Shown: in pieces, positions 1 to 8,089 of the stretch
How positions within the stretch are numbered: position 1 is the stretch's first letter
How the letters are laid out: every line of letters begins with the position of its first letter
DNA from: Actinomycetota bacterium
GTDB lineage: Bacteria > Actinomycetota > Actinomycetes > Propionibacteriales > Propionibacteriaceae
Assembly (NCBI GenBank): GCA_020161755.1
Contig: JAIUOS010000012.1
Location: 48,525 to 112,524, forward strand
Reading direction: 5' to 3'
Length of the DNA: 64,000 nt
The notes under the pieces: generated by a model
Told to the model about the DNA's origin: nothing
Database searches by the model: none
What the model saw: the letters and a program-made list of their open reading frames with translations, nothing else
Made by a program: the position numbers and the translations under genes

Positions 1-2
1 TG

Positions 3-173
3 TACCTGCTCTGGAACGACCCGGTGGTCGGCATCGGGCACTCGCCGCTCCAGATGTGGCTCAACATCGGCCTGCCCGTGTCGGGCCTCGTGCTCTACTT
101 TGTGATCTGGGGCATCCGCAAGCGCGGCGGTGTCGACCTTCGCCTCTCCGCGGCCGAGATCCCGCCGGAATGA
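3..173 (+). CDS. C-terminal fragment of a membrane permease (APC-like)
   Basis: An open frame enters from the left edge and stops at the TGA at 171-173, giving the last 56 residues. They contain one clear membrane segment (WLNIGLPVSGLVLYFVIWGI) followed by a positively charged RKRGG and a short polar tail ending AEIPPE. That layout, a last helix plus a cytoplasmic tail, is usual for amino-acid/nucleobase permeases of the APC superfamily, but the fragment is too short to name a substrate. It lies 52 bp upstream of the DeoR operon on the same strand, so it may supply that pathway's importer. The family assignment is an inference. Confidence 0.55.
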   Translation, partial: YLLWNDPVVGIGHSPLQMWLNIGLPVSGLVLYFVIWGIRKRGGVDLRLSAAEIPPE

Positions 174-225
174 CGTCCCGATCCACCCCCATCTGATCGA
201 ACCGGAGAGAACGGCAGGTAGCGGC

Positions 226-1026
226 ATGCGTGAACTACGTCTGACGGAGTTGTGCGACCTGGTCGCCGAGCGCGGCGCGGTCCGCGTCGAGGAGGCGTCC
301 GAGGCGCTCGGCGTCTCCCGGGAGACGATCCGGCGCGACCTGGCCACCCTGGCCGAGCGCGGGCTGGTGCAGCGCACGCACGGCGGCGCCGCGGTCAGTG
401 GCCGGGTCCTCACCGAGCGCAGCGTGTCCGAGCGCGAGTCGGAGAACGGGCAGGCGAAGGAGGCGATCGCCGCGCTGGTCGCGTCCGAACTGGTCGAGGA
501 CGGCATGGCGATCATGCTGGACGGCGGGACGACCGCCGCGGCCGTCGCCCGCCGCCTCGCCGGCCGCCAGCTGACGGTCGTGACAAGTTCCCTGGCGATC
601 GCCGCCTCGCTGATGCCGACGACGACGGACGTGGTGCTGCTCGGCGGCCAGCTGCGCGAGCGGTCGGGCATGACGGTCGGGCCGCTGGCCGAAGCGGTGT
701 GCGCGCTCGTCCACTGCGACGCCGCGTTCCTGTCCGGCCCCGCGCTCAGCGCCCGCGGCGGCCTGATGGACTCCTATGCCGAGGGCGTGCAGATCAAGGG
801 CGCGATGCTGGCCCACTCCGACTCGGCCTACATCATCACCGACAGTTCGAAGCTCGGGCGCACGGCGTTCCTCAAGGTGTGCGACCTCGCCGACGTCACC
901 GCTGTCGTCACCGACGGCGGGGCCGACCCGGCCGCGATCGACGAACTCCGCGTCAGCGGCGCCACCGTCCTCACCGCGCCCATGGCCGTCACGGCCGGAA
1001 TCGAAGGGAAACGACATGCCAGCTGA
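226..1026 (+). CDS. DeoR/GlpR-family transcription regulator
   Basis: The 266-residue protein has the standard DeoR layout. An N-terminal winged helix-turn-helix (about residues 5-57) carries the family signature, with VSRETIRRDL as recognition helix and THGGA closing the wing. A DeoRC sugar-phosphate sensor domain follows, with DGGTT in its phosphate-binding loop. Family members usually repress a neighbouring sugar catabolic operon and release DNA on binding a phosphorylated intermediate. The ATG at 226 is preferred because the HTH begins right after it and a GA-rich stretch precedes it; an upstream in-frame start would add an arginine-rich leader. It overlaps the next gene by 11 bp, so it is the first gene of the operon and probably its repressor. 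Confidence 0.88.
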   Translation: MRELRLTELCDLVAERGAVRVEEASEALGVSRETIRRDLATLAERGLVQRTHGGAAVSGRVLTERSVSERESENGQAKEAIAALVASELVEDGMAIMLDGGTTAAAVARRLAGRQLTVVTSSLAIAASLMPTTTDVVLLGGQLRERSGMTVGPLAEAVCALVHCDAAFLSGPALSARGGLMDSYAEGVQIKGAMLAHSDSAYIITDSSKLGRTAFLKVCDLADVTAVVTDGGADPAAIDELRVSGATVLTAPMAVTAGIEGKRHAS

Positions 1027-1975
1027 CGACCAACCGACCCTCCGGGTGATCCAGTCCGGTGTGGCCACGTTCTTCGGTCGCCCGATGCGCGACGTCACCG
1101 ACCTCTCGGTCCCGGTGCACGGCGCGGCGGTGAAGGCCGCGATCGCCGGCATCCCCTGGGACGAGGGCAACGCCGGGCGCAACGGCGCGAACTACGGTCC
1201 CCGCAGCTTCCGCGACGCGTCCAGCTGGTTCCTCGGCTACAACTGCCAGGAGGACTACGACCTGTGGGACCTGCTGCCCACCGTCGACGTCGGGGACGTG
1301 CCGATCATGCCGCCGAACGCGGCCCGGACCATGGACCTGATCGCCGACCACGTCGAGGCCGTCCGCCGCCAGGGCGTCTTTCCCCTGAGCGTCGGGGGCA
1401 ACCACTCCCTGGCGATCGGCGCGGCCCGCGGTGCCGCCCGCACGGTCGGACGCATGGGCTACCTCAGCATCGACGCCCACCTCGACACCGCGGTGGACTG
1501 GGACGGCGAGACCCTCGGGAGCGGCTGCCCCACGATCCGGGCCGCCGAGATCGACAACGTCGACCCGAAGAACGTGGTGGTGTTCGGGATCCACGGCTGG
1601 CTCAACCCCCGCGACCAGGTGGAGTCGGCACGCGACCTCGGCATCGGCTGGTACGGCCAGCAGCAGATCGACGAACGCGGCCTCGACGAGTGCCTCGAGG
1701 AGGCGATCGCGCGGGCCACGGACGGGGTCGACGGGCTGTACGTCAGCCTCGACATGGACTCGATCGACGCGTCCGCCTTCCCCGGCACCGGCACCCCGGA
1801 ACCGGGGGGATTCACCGCCAAACAGGCCCTGCACATCGCCCGCCGGCTCGGACGGACGGCTCCCGTAGCCGCCGACCTGGTGGAGCTGGCGCCGGTGTAC
1901 GACCTGTCCGGCATCAGCGCCCGGCTGGCCTGCGGCCTGGCCATGGAACTCCTGAGCGGGGTGGCGGGGAAATGA
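1016..1975 (+). CDS. Ureohydrolase (agmatinase/arginase superfamily)
   Basis: The 319-residue protein is the usual length for agmatinase-type enzymes, which hydrolyse guanidino compounds to urea plus an amine using a dinuclear Mn centre. The metal-ligand motifs are present: GGNHS (127-131, histidine ligand), DAHLD (D153, H155, D157) and SLDMD (D246, D248), followed by the substrate-loop signature PGTGTPEPGG. The first motif has Asn where GGDHS is usual, but the metal ligands themselves are intact. The start ATG overlaps the end of the DeoR gene and the stop overlaps the next start (ATGA). Its place beside a sugar-type kinase and a BtpA protein argues against plain agmatine use; amidinohydrolysis of an unusual guanidino-containing substrate is an inference. 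Confidence 0.85.
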   Translation: MPADDQPTLRVIQSGVATFFGRPMRDVTDLSVPVHGAAVKAAIAGIPWDEGNAGRNGANYGPRSFRDASSWFLGYNCQEDYDLWDLLPTVDVGDVPIMPPNAARTMDLIADHVEAVRRQGVFPLSVGGNHSLAIGAARGAARTVGRMGYLSIDAHLDTAVDWDGETLGSGCPTIRAAEIDNVDPKNVVVFGIHGWLNPRDQVESARDLGIGWYGQQQIDERGLDECLEEAIARATDGVDGLYVSLDMDSIDASAFPGTGTPEPGGFTAKQALHIARRLGRTAPVAADLVELAPVYDLSGISARLACGLAMELLSGVAGK

Positions 1976-2823
1976 GCGAACTCCTGACTGACGGCCTGCC
2001 GAAGACCAACGACCTCCAGCGCATCTTCGGCCGCCGGTTCGCCCTGATCGGCATGCTCCACCTCCTGCCCCTGCCGGGCACTCCGCACTACGACCCCCGG
2101 GTCGGCGTCACCGGCCTCATCGACCGGGCCAAGAACGAAGCCGCCGCCCTGCTCGACGCCGGGTTCGACGGGCTGATCCTCGAGAACGGCTGGGACATCC
2201 CCTTCGTCAAGCCGTCCGACCTCGGTCCCGAGACCCCCGCGGTGATGGCGGTGGTGCTGGCCGAGCTGCGTCGCGAGTTCGACGTGCCGTTCGGCGTGAA
2301 CGTGCTGGCCAACGCCGCCGCGGTGTCCCTCGCCGTGGCCCAGGCCGCCGGCGGGTCGTTCGTGCGGGCCAACCAGTGGGCGAACGCCTACGTGGCAAAC
2401 GAGGGGTTCCTGGAGGGCAAGGCCGGGCAGGTGCTGCGCTACCGCCACAACCTCGGCGCGGACGCGATCTCGGTCTGGGCGGACGTGCACGTCAAGCTCG
2501 GCGCCCACGCGATCACCGCCGACCGGTCGATCGCGGACCAGACCAGGGACGCCGCCTGGTTCGACGCGGACGCGGTGATCGTCACCGGCACCCGGCTGGG
2601 CAGCGAGCCCACCCAGGACGAGCTGGTCGAGATCCGCGAGGCCACGTCGCTGGCGCTGGTCCTCGGCTCCGGCGTCCGCAGCGACAACCTGGCCGCGCTC
2701 GCCGCGCACACCGACGGCGCGATCATCGGCAGTTCGATCAAGGCGGGCGGGGTCTGGCACGGCCCGATCGACACCGACGCGTGCCGGGCCATCGCCGCCG
2801 CCCGCGACGCGGTGGAGGGGTGA
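1972..2823 (+). CDS. BtpA/SgcQ-family TIM-barrel protein
   Basis: The 283-residue protein matches the BtpA family: the N-terminal GMLHLLPLPG with GTPHYDPR, the LLDAGFDGLILEN segment, FGVNVLAN, and a C-terminal phosphate-binding type strand (IIGSSIKAGGVWHGPID). BtpA was named for photosystem I biogenesis in cyanobacteria, but non-photosynthetic members such as E. coli SgcQ sit in sugar operons and are thought to be TIM-barrel enzymes of unknown reaction. As in the E. coli sgc cluster, a DeoR regulator is nearby. The start overlaps the ureohydrolase stop by four bases (ATGA), implying translational coupling. An aldolase- or epimerase-like step on a phosphorylated sugar is an inference. Confidence 0.82.
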   Translation: MSELLTDGLPKTNDLQRIFGRRFALIGMLHLLPLPGTPHYDPRVGVTGLIDRAKNEAAALLDAGFDGLILENGWDIPFVKPSDLGPETPAVMAVVLAELRREFDVPFGVNVLANAAAVSLAVAQAAGGSFVRANQWANAYVANEGFLEGKAGQVLRYRHNLGADAISVWADVHVKLGAHAITADRSIADQTRDAAWFDADAVIVTGTRLGSEPTQDELVEIREATSLALVLGSGVRSDNLAALAAHTDGAIIGSSIKAGGVWHGPIDTDACRAIAAARDAVEG

Positions 2824-2827
2824 GGTC

Positions 2828-3793
2828 ATGATCCTGGGAGTGGGCAAGCCGAAACTCAAGGTGTTCTACGCCTCCGACATCCACGGCTCGGAGCTGGTGT
2901 TCCGCAAGTTCCTGAACGCCGCCAGGTTCTACGGGGTGGACGCCCTGATCTTCGGCGGCGACCTGACCGGCAAGGCCATCGTCCCGTTCGTCGAGGTCAC
3001 GCCCGGCCACTTCACCGCGGACGTGTTCGGCAACCCGCGGGAGGTCGAGGCCGGCACCCAGCTCACCGAGCTGGAACAGTTCGTCCGCGATCGCGGCTCG
3101 TACCCGTACCGCACCACGCCGGAGGAACTGGCCGCGATGCAGTCCGACCCGGAGCTGGTGAAGTCCATCTTCAGCGAGGTCATGCGCGCCACCGCCGAGA
3201 AGTGGGTGACGATGGCGGACGACCGGCTCCGCGGGGCCATGCCGTGCCTGATGATGCCCGGCAACGACGACGAGCCCGAGGTCAAGACCGTCCTGGCCCA
3301 GGGCGACTGGGTGCAGGACGGCGAGGACCGGGTCGTGCGCCTCGAGGGCTACCAGGTCGCGAGCTTCGGCTGGGCGACGACCACGCCCTGGCACAGCCCG
3401 CGCGAAGTGACCGAGGAGGTCATGCTGGAGCGGCTGACCGAGCTCACCGGCAAGCTGGAGCCCGGCGTGCCGACGATCCTGAACCTGCACAACCCGCCGG
3501 CGGCCTCCGGGCTGGACCTGGCCTACAAGATGTCGAAGGACCTCAAGGTCGACATGGCCGGTGGCCAGGCGCTGGTGGAGCCGGTCGGCAGTACGGCCGT
3601 GCGCACGATCATCGAACGGGTGAGCCCCACGCTGTCGCTGCACGGCCACATCCACGAGTCGCGCGCCACCGCCCGCATCGGACGCACCGTCGCGCTCAAC
3701 CCGGGCTCCTCCTACACCGAGGGCGTCCTCCAGGGGGCGATCATCTCCCTGAAGGGTGACAAGGTGGTCGGTCAGCAGCTCGTGAACGGCTGA
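2828..3793 (+). CDS. Calcineurin-like metallophosphoesterase
   Basis: The 321-residue protein carries the metallophosphoesterase metal motifs in order: DIHG (17-20), GGDLTGK (D45), GNDDE (N146 region), LHNPP, and HGHIH (272-276). These residues normally hold a dinuclear metal centre that hydrolyses phosphomonoesters or diesters. No signal peptide is visible, so it should be cytoplasmic. It starts 4 bp after the BtpA stop and is followed within 5 bp by the kinase gene, so it belongs to the same operon. The insert between the second and third motifs (about residues 50-140) is long for a minimal family member and may form a specificity cap. The substrate cannot be read from sequence. Confidence 0.86.
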   Translation: MILGVGKPKLKVFYASDIHGSELVFRKFLNAARFYGVDALIFGGDLTGKAIVPFVEVTPGHFTADVFGNPREVEAGTQLTELEQFVRDRGSYPYRTTPEELAAMQSDPELVKSIFSEVMRATAEKWVTMADDRLRGAMPCLMMPGNDDEPEVKTVLAQGDWVQDGEDRVVRLEGYQVASFGWATTTPWHSPREVTEEVMLERLTELTGKLEPGVPTILNLHNPPAASGLDLAYKMSKDLKVDMAGGQALVEPVGSTAVRTIIERVSPTLSLHGHIHESRATARIGRTVALNPGSSYTEGVLQGAIISLKGDKVVGQQLVNG

Positions 3794-3797
3794 CCCG

Positions 3798-4652
3798 ATG
3801 GCACACAGAGACGCCGTCCTGGTCGTCGGGGACGTGATGTTCGACTACACGGTCGAGCTCGCACCCGGCGCGCACGACGAGAAGCGTGAGGTCAGCTCTT
3901 CGCTGACCTGGGTCGGCGGGACGGCGGCGAACGCCGCGGCCGGCCTGGCGACCCTCGGCGTCCCGGTGGCGGTGGCGGCGACACTCGGCGAGGACTGCGC
4001 GGGCGCCTTCTGCCTGGACGAGCTGGTGGCGCGCGGGGTGGACGTCGGGCTGGTCCGACGGCGGGTCGGAGCGACCGGACGCGCCACGATCGTCATCGAC
4101 GGCGGGCACCGCAGCGTCCTCGTCGATCGTGGGGTCTCCGAGACCGTGCTCGACGACCTGCCCGGGTTCGAGGTCCTCTACGCCAGCGGGCCGGCGGTGC
4201 TCGGCGGCCGCGTCCCCTCGTGTGGCCGGCTGGTCCTGGGGCTCGAACAGCAGATGGTCGGCCCCGCGATCGAGCCGCTGCTCGCGCGCGCCGACCTCGT
4301 GGTCACCAACGACCTCGGCTGGACGGCGCTGCGCGACCTCGACCCGGCCGCACCCGTCGTCGAGACCCGGGGAGCCGAGGGCACGGTCATCCATCGTCGC
4401 GGCCGGCCGTCGACGCCGGTGGCGCCGGTGCCCGCCGGGGTGGTGGACGCCACCGGCGCCGGGGACGCGTTCGCCGCCGGACTGGTCGCCGCCCTCGCCG
4501 CCGGGGCGCCGCTGGACGCGGCCGTCGCCTTCGCGAACCGGCTCGGGGCGGTCGCCGTCCAGCAGCGCGGCGCGATGCTCACCGGCGTCCCCGAAAACCT
4601 CCGGGCGGCGTTCTCCCGACTCCGGAGCGAACCAGGAAGGGACTGGCAGTGA
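3798..4652 (+). CDS. PfkB-family carbohydrate kinase
   Basis: The 284-residue protein has the ribokinase-fold signatures: an N-terminal strand with GDVMFDYT, the substrate-binding WVGGTAANAAAGLATLG, and the C-terminal anion-hole motif DATGAGDAF with catalytic base D223. It is at the short end for PfkB kinases and its lid is compact. It should phosphorylate a sugar, nucleoside or sugar-like alcohol with ATP in the cytoplasm. It lies 4 bp after the phosphoesterase, and its stop overlaps the GTG of the next gene. In the proposed pathway it would activate the substrate handled by the BtpA-like protein; that order is inferred. Confidence 0.87.
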   Translation: MAHRDAVLVVGDVMFDYTVELAPGAHDEKREVSSSLTWVGGTAANAAAGLATLGVPVAVAATLGEDCAGAFCLDELVARGVDVGLVRRRVGATGRATIVIDGGHRSVLVDRGVSETVLDDLPGFEVLYASGPAVLGGRVPSCGRLVLGLEQQMVGPAIEPLLARADLVVTNDLGWTALRDLDPAAPVVETRGAEGTVIHRRGRPSTPVAPVPAGVVDATGAGDAFAAGLVAALAAGAPLDAAVAFANRLGAVAVQQRGAMLTGVPENLRAAFSRLRSEPGRDWQ

Positions 4653-5410
4653 GCGCACAACCCTCCGCCGCGCCGATGGAAGAGGCCCGGCGTCTCCACG
4701 AACTCGCCCGGGCGCAGGGCGTCACGGTGCGCCTCCTCGGCGGGGTCGCGGTCGCGCTCGCCGCCGACGGGCCCCTGCCCGAATCCCTCCAGCGCACCTA
4801 CAAGGACCTCGACTACGTGGTGAAGCGCAAGGACTCCCCGAAGTGGGCCGCCCTCCTGGAGTCGTCCGGCTACGTCGCGGACGCCTCGTTCAACAGCCTC
4901 CACGGCTCCCAGCGGCTGCTGCACTACGACGTGGCCAACGACAAGCAGCTCGACACGTTCGTCGGCGAGTTCGCCATGTGCCACGTCCTCGACCTCGAGC
5001 GCCGGCTCCCGGCCGAGGGCATCACGCTCGCGCCGGCCGACCTGCTGCTCACCAAGCTCCAGATCGTCGAGGTCAACGACAAGGACCTGGTCGACACGAT
5101 CGCCCTGCTCCTCACCCACCCGGTCGACGAGAGCGCCCGGGGGCTGTCCCCGTCCGCGTTCGCCGCGATCCTGGGGACCGACTGGGGCTGGCACACCACG
5201 ATCACCGACAACCTCGCCAAGGTGGCTGCCCGGGTGGGTCCGGCCGGGCTCACCCCCGACGAGACCGCCCAGGTGCAGGGACGGGTCACCGAACTGCTCG
5301 GCCTCGCCGAGAGCTGCCCGAAGTCGTTGAAGTGGAAGGCCCGGTCGGTCGTGGGCCGACGGATGCCCTGGTACGACCTGCCGGAGGAGGTCGACCACGA
5401 TGGCAACTGA
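4649..5410 (+). CDS. Predicted nucleotidyltransferase-like protein
   Basis: The 253-residue protein starts at a GTG overlapping the kinase stop (GTGA). I do not recognise a named family. The N-terminal half has a layout of the nucleotidyltransferase (Pol-beta-like) superfamily used by AbiEii-like and MNT-like proteins: a helix, then LLGGVAVAL (about 28-36), then an acidic KDLDYVV strand (about 52-58), then helices and LTKLQIVEVNDKDLVD. This resemblance is weak and based on pattern only. A second domain of about 100 residues is helical and basic at its end (KSLKWKARSVVGRRM). As last gene of a metabolic operon it could modify a metabolite or a protein. Confidence 0.6.
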   Translation: MSAQPSAAPMEEARRLHELARAQGVTVRLLGGVAVALAADGPLPESLQRTYKDLDYVVKRKDSPKWAALLESSGYVADASFNSLHGSQRLLHYDVANDKQLDTFVGEFAMCHVLDLERRLPAEGITLAPADLLLTKLQIVEVNDKDLVDTIALLLTHPVDESARGLSPSAFAAILGTDWGWHTTITDNLAKVAARVGPAGLTPDETAQVQGRVTELLGLAESCPKSLKWKARSVVGRRMPWYDLPEEVDHDGN

Positions 5411-5414
5411 GGCG

Positions 5415-5430
5415 TCTACTACGTTGTAGA
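5415..5430. promoter_or_regulatory. LacI-type operator upstream of the first lacI gene
   Basis: The 16-bp element TCTACTACGTTGTAGA is palindromic except for one central pair. It lies 30 bp before the LacI start codon and just after the preceding stop. Its half-site CGTTGTAGA recurs as an inverted pair before the binding-protein gene at 12546-12577. This suggests autoregulation and shared control by the LacI protein encoded at 5460. Confidence 0.65.
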
Positions 5431-5459
5431 GTTACGTTCCAACAACTTGAGGAGCACCC

Positions 5460-6527
5460 ATGGCCGCGACCTTGCACGACGTGAGCAAGCTCGCCGGCGT
5501 GTCCATCAAGACCGTGTCGAACGTCATCAACGACTACCCCTACATCCGCGAGTCCACCCGCGCGAAGGTGCTGGCCGCGATCGCCGAGCTCGGCTACACC
5601 CCGAACCTGTCGGCACGGAACCTCCGCATCGGCCGCAGCAACGTGATCAGCCTGGTCATCCCCGAACTGCGCAACGCCTACTTCGCCGAGCTCGCCGACT
5701 CCGTCATGAGGGCAGCGAGCGGACGCGGCTACGCCGTCCTCATCGAGCAGTTCGGCAACACCCGCGAGGAGGAACTCGCGGTCGTGCGCAAGGCGCGCGG
5801 CCAGATGGTCGACGGCATCCTGTACAGCGTGCTCACCCTCGGCGAGGACGACCGGGAGCTCCTGAACGAGGTGAAGATGCCCACCGTGCTCCTGGGCGAA
5901 CGGATCTTCGACGGGCCCAAGGACCACGTCACCATGCAGAACGTCGAGGGGGCACGCGCGGCCACCGAAGCCCTGCTGCGCGACGGACGCCGCCGCATCG
6001 TCGCCCTCGGCGCACACCCCGGCGAGGTGATCGGCTCGGCCGGGCTGCGGCTCACCGGCTACCGCGAGGCGCTGGACGCGGCCGGGCTCCCGCTCGACGA
6101 CGAACTCGTCATCCCCGTCGACACCTGGCACCGTGCGGACGGCGCCCGCGCCATGCGCGCCTTCCTCGACCAGGACGTGCCCTTCGACGGGGTGGTCGCG
6201 TTCAACGACACGCTCGCGTTCGGCGCCCTGCGTGTCCTCCAGGAAGCCGGACGCCGGGTCCCCGAGGACGTCGCGCTCATCGGCTTCGACGACATCGACG
6301 AGACCCGCTACTCGATGCCGACCCTGTCGACCATCGATCCGGGCCGCGACGAGATCGCCCGCCGCGCGGTCGACCTGCTCCTGCGCCGGATCGAGGAGGG
6401 CGCCGACACCGTCCAGCCCGTCGAGGTCGCCGTGCCCTTCCGGCTGATCGAGCGCGAATCGACCGGCGGCCCCCCGGACGCAGCCACCGGCCGTTCGCTC
6501 CCTCTCGAACCCGCCGTCACCCACTGA
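5460..6527 (+). CDS. LacI-family regulator of the arabinoside operon
   Basis: The 355-residue protein starts with a LacI DNA-binding domain (ATLHDVSKLAGVSIKTVSNV, then YIRESTRAKVLAAIAELGY and a hinge around residue 55) followed by a periplasmic-binding-protein-like effector domain with FNDTLAFGALRVLQEAG and IGFDDIDETRYS. A TTGAGGAG ribosome site precedes the ATG. The gene is convergent with the GH51 gene, ending 22 bp from it. A palindromic operator lies in its own promoter region, and the same half-sites occur in the promoter of the divergently placed ABC/glycosidase operon at 12.5 kb, so it is the likely local repressor of that operon. The effector is presumably an arabinose-containing sugar. 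Confidence 0.9.
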   Translation: MAATLHDVSKLAGVSIKTVSNVINDYPYIRESTRAKVLAAIAELGYTPNLSARNLRIGRSNVISLVIPELRNAYFAELADSVMRAASGRGYAVLIEQFGNTREEELAVVRKARGQMVDGILYSVLTLGEDDRELLNEVKMPTVLLGERIFDGPKDHVTMQNVEGARAATEALLRDGRRRIVALGAHPGEVIGSAGLRLTGYREALDAAGLPLDDELVIPVDTWHRADGARAMRAFLDQDVPFDGVVAFNDTLAFGALRVLQEAGRRVPEDVALIGFDDIDETRYSMPTLSTIDPGRDEIARRAVDLLLRRIEEGADTVQPVEVAVPFRLIERESTGGPPDAATGRSLPLEPAVTH

Positions 6528-6549
6528 CCGAGCGCGCCCCCCGACGCGC

Positions 6550-8073
6550 TCAGTCCGGCAGCTCGACCAGGATCTCGACCCAGGAGACCGGCGGCAGCTC
6601 GACCCGCACCGCGTCCCCCTCACGCCGGTACGGCAGGTCGGCCAGCACCACCCGGTCGGGGTGGTCGAGAGTGTTCGCCGCGTCCAGGTCGTCGTCGGCG
6701 AGGACGCGGACGCCGAGCCGGGCGCCCGCCGCGACCGTCCCGAGGGCGGCCAGGTCGAGGACGAACTCCGTCGGCCCGTCGGTCGCCCGGTTGACCGCGA
6801 ACACCGCGTACCGGCCGGCGGCCTCGTCGTGGGTCACGACCGCGTCGACCAGCGGCACCTCCCCGAACCGCTCGGTGCGGTAGGTCTCGCAGGCGACGTC
6901 GGCCGCCAGCGCCACCCCGCGGCCGTGGGCCGAGGTCGCGGCGAACGGGAAGAAGGTCGCCTGCTTCCAGGCCGGGCCGCCCGGCTCGGTCATGATCGGC
7001 GCGATCACGTTCACCAGCTGCGCCAGCGACGCGCTGGTCACCCGGTCGGCGTGCTTGAGCAGCGAGATCAGCAGGCTGCCGAACACCACCGCGTCCGCCA
7101 CCGTGTAGGTGTCCTCCAGCAGCCGCGGCGCAACCGGCCAGTTGTCGACGCCGGTGATCTTGTCGACGTTCTCGAACCGGGTGGCGTACCAGACGTTCCA
7201 CTCGTCGAAGGAGATGTTGATCGTCCGGTCGCTGCTGCGCACCGCCTTCACGTGGTCGGCCGTGCTGACCACACTCTCGATGAACCGGTCCATGTCGACG
7301 CCGGACGCCAGGAACGCGCCGAGGTCGCCGGTGTTCTCGTAGTAGGCGTGGCAGGAGATGAACTCGACGTCCTCGTAGGTGTGGCTCAGCACCACCCGCT
7401 CCCACTCGCCGAACGTGGGCATGGACGAGCTGGACGATCCGCACACGACCAGTTCGAGGTCGGGGTCGACCATCTTCATCGCCTGGGCGGTGCGGGCGGC
7501 GAGCGTGCCGTAGTCCTCGGCGGTGCGGTGGCCGACCTGCCACGGCCCGTCCATCTCGTTGCCGAGGCACCACATCCGGATCCCGAACGGCTCGGTGCGC
7601 CCGTTGGCGATCCGCTGCTCGGCCCGGGCGGTGCCGGCGCGGTGGTTGGCGTACTCCAGCAGCGCCAGCGCCTCGGCCACACCCCTCGTGCCGAGGTTGA
7701 CCGCCAGCACCAGCTCGCTGCCGACCGCGTCCAGCCACGCCTGGAACTCGTGCAGGCCCACCTGGTTCGTCTCGGTGGAGTGCCACGCCAGGTCGAGCCG
7801 ACGCGGACGGTCCTCGCGCGGCCCGACCGAGTCCTCCCACTGGAAACCGGAGACGAAGTTGCCCCCGGGGTAGCGGACGCCGGTGACGCCCAGCTCCTTG
7901 ACCAGCTCGATCACGTCGGTGCGGAACCCGTCCGCGTCCGCGGTGGGGTGCTGCGGCTCGTGGATGCCGTCGTACACGGCACGGCCGAGGTGCTCGAGGA
8001 ACGACCCGTAGAGCCGCGGGTTGATCGGCCCGATGACCGCGGACGGGGTCAGGGCGAGGTGTGCAGTGTGCAT
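6550..8073 (-). CDS. GH51 alpha-L-arabinofuranosidase
   Basis: The 507-residue protein has the normal length and landmarks of retaining intracellular GH51 arabinofuranosidases: the N-terminal INPRLYGSFLEHLGRAVYDG, GVRYPGGNF, the acid/base motif LGNEMDG (E173) and the nucleophile motif FDEWNVWY (E291), followed by a C-terminal beta-sandwich. It removes terminal L-arabinofuranosyl groups from imported oligosaccharides. There is no signal peptide, which fits cytoplasmic use after ABC import. An ATG four codons upstream (8085) is possible; 8073 is preferred because homologues begin near MHTAHLAL and a GAAAGAAG stretch precedes it. It is the last gene of the operon running down from 12504. Confidence 0.93.
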   Translation of the reverse strand: MHTAHLALTPSAVIGPINPRLYGSFLEHLGRAVYDGIHEPQHPTADADGFRTDVIELVKELGVTGVRYPGGNFVSGFQWEDSVGPREDRPRRLDLAWHSTETNQVGLHEFQAWLDAVGSELVLAVNLGTRGVAEALALLEYANHRAGTARAEQRIANGRTEPFGIRMWCLGNEMDGPWQVGHRTAEDYGTLAARTAQAMKMVDPDLELVVCGSSSSSMPTFGEWERVVLSHTYEDVEFISCHAYYENTGDLGAFLASGVDMDRFIESVVSTADHVKAVRSSDRTINISFDEWNVWYATRFENVDKITGVDNWPVAPRLLEDTYTVADAVVFGSLLISLLKHADRVTSASLAQLVNVIAPIMTEPGGPAWKQATFFPFAATSAHGRGVALAADVACETYRTERFGEVPLVDAVVTHDEAAGRYAVFAVNRATDGPTEFVLDLAALGTVAAGARLGVRVLADDDLDAANTLDHPDRVVLADLPYRREGDAVRVELPPVSWVEILVELPD

Positions 8074-8089
8074 GGCTTCTTTCATCGGT

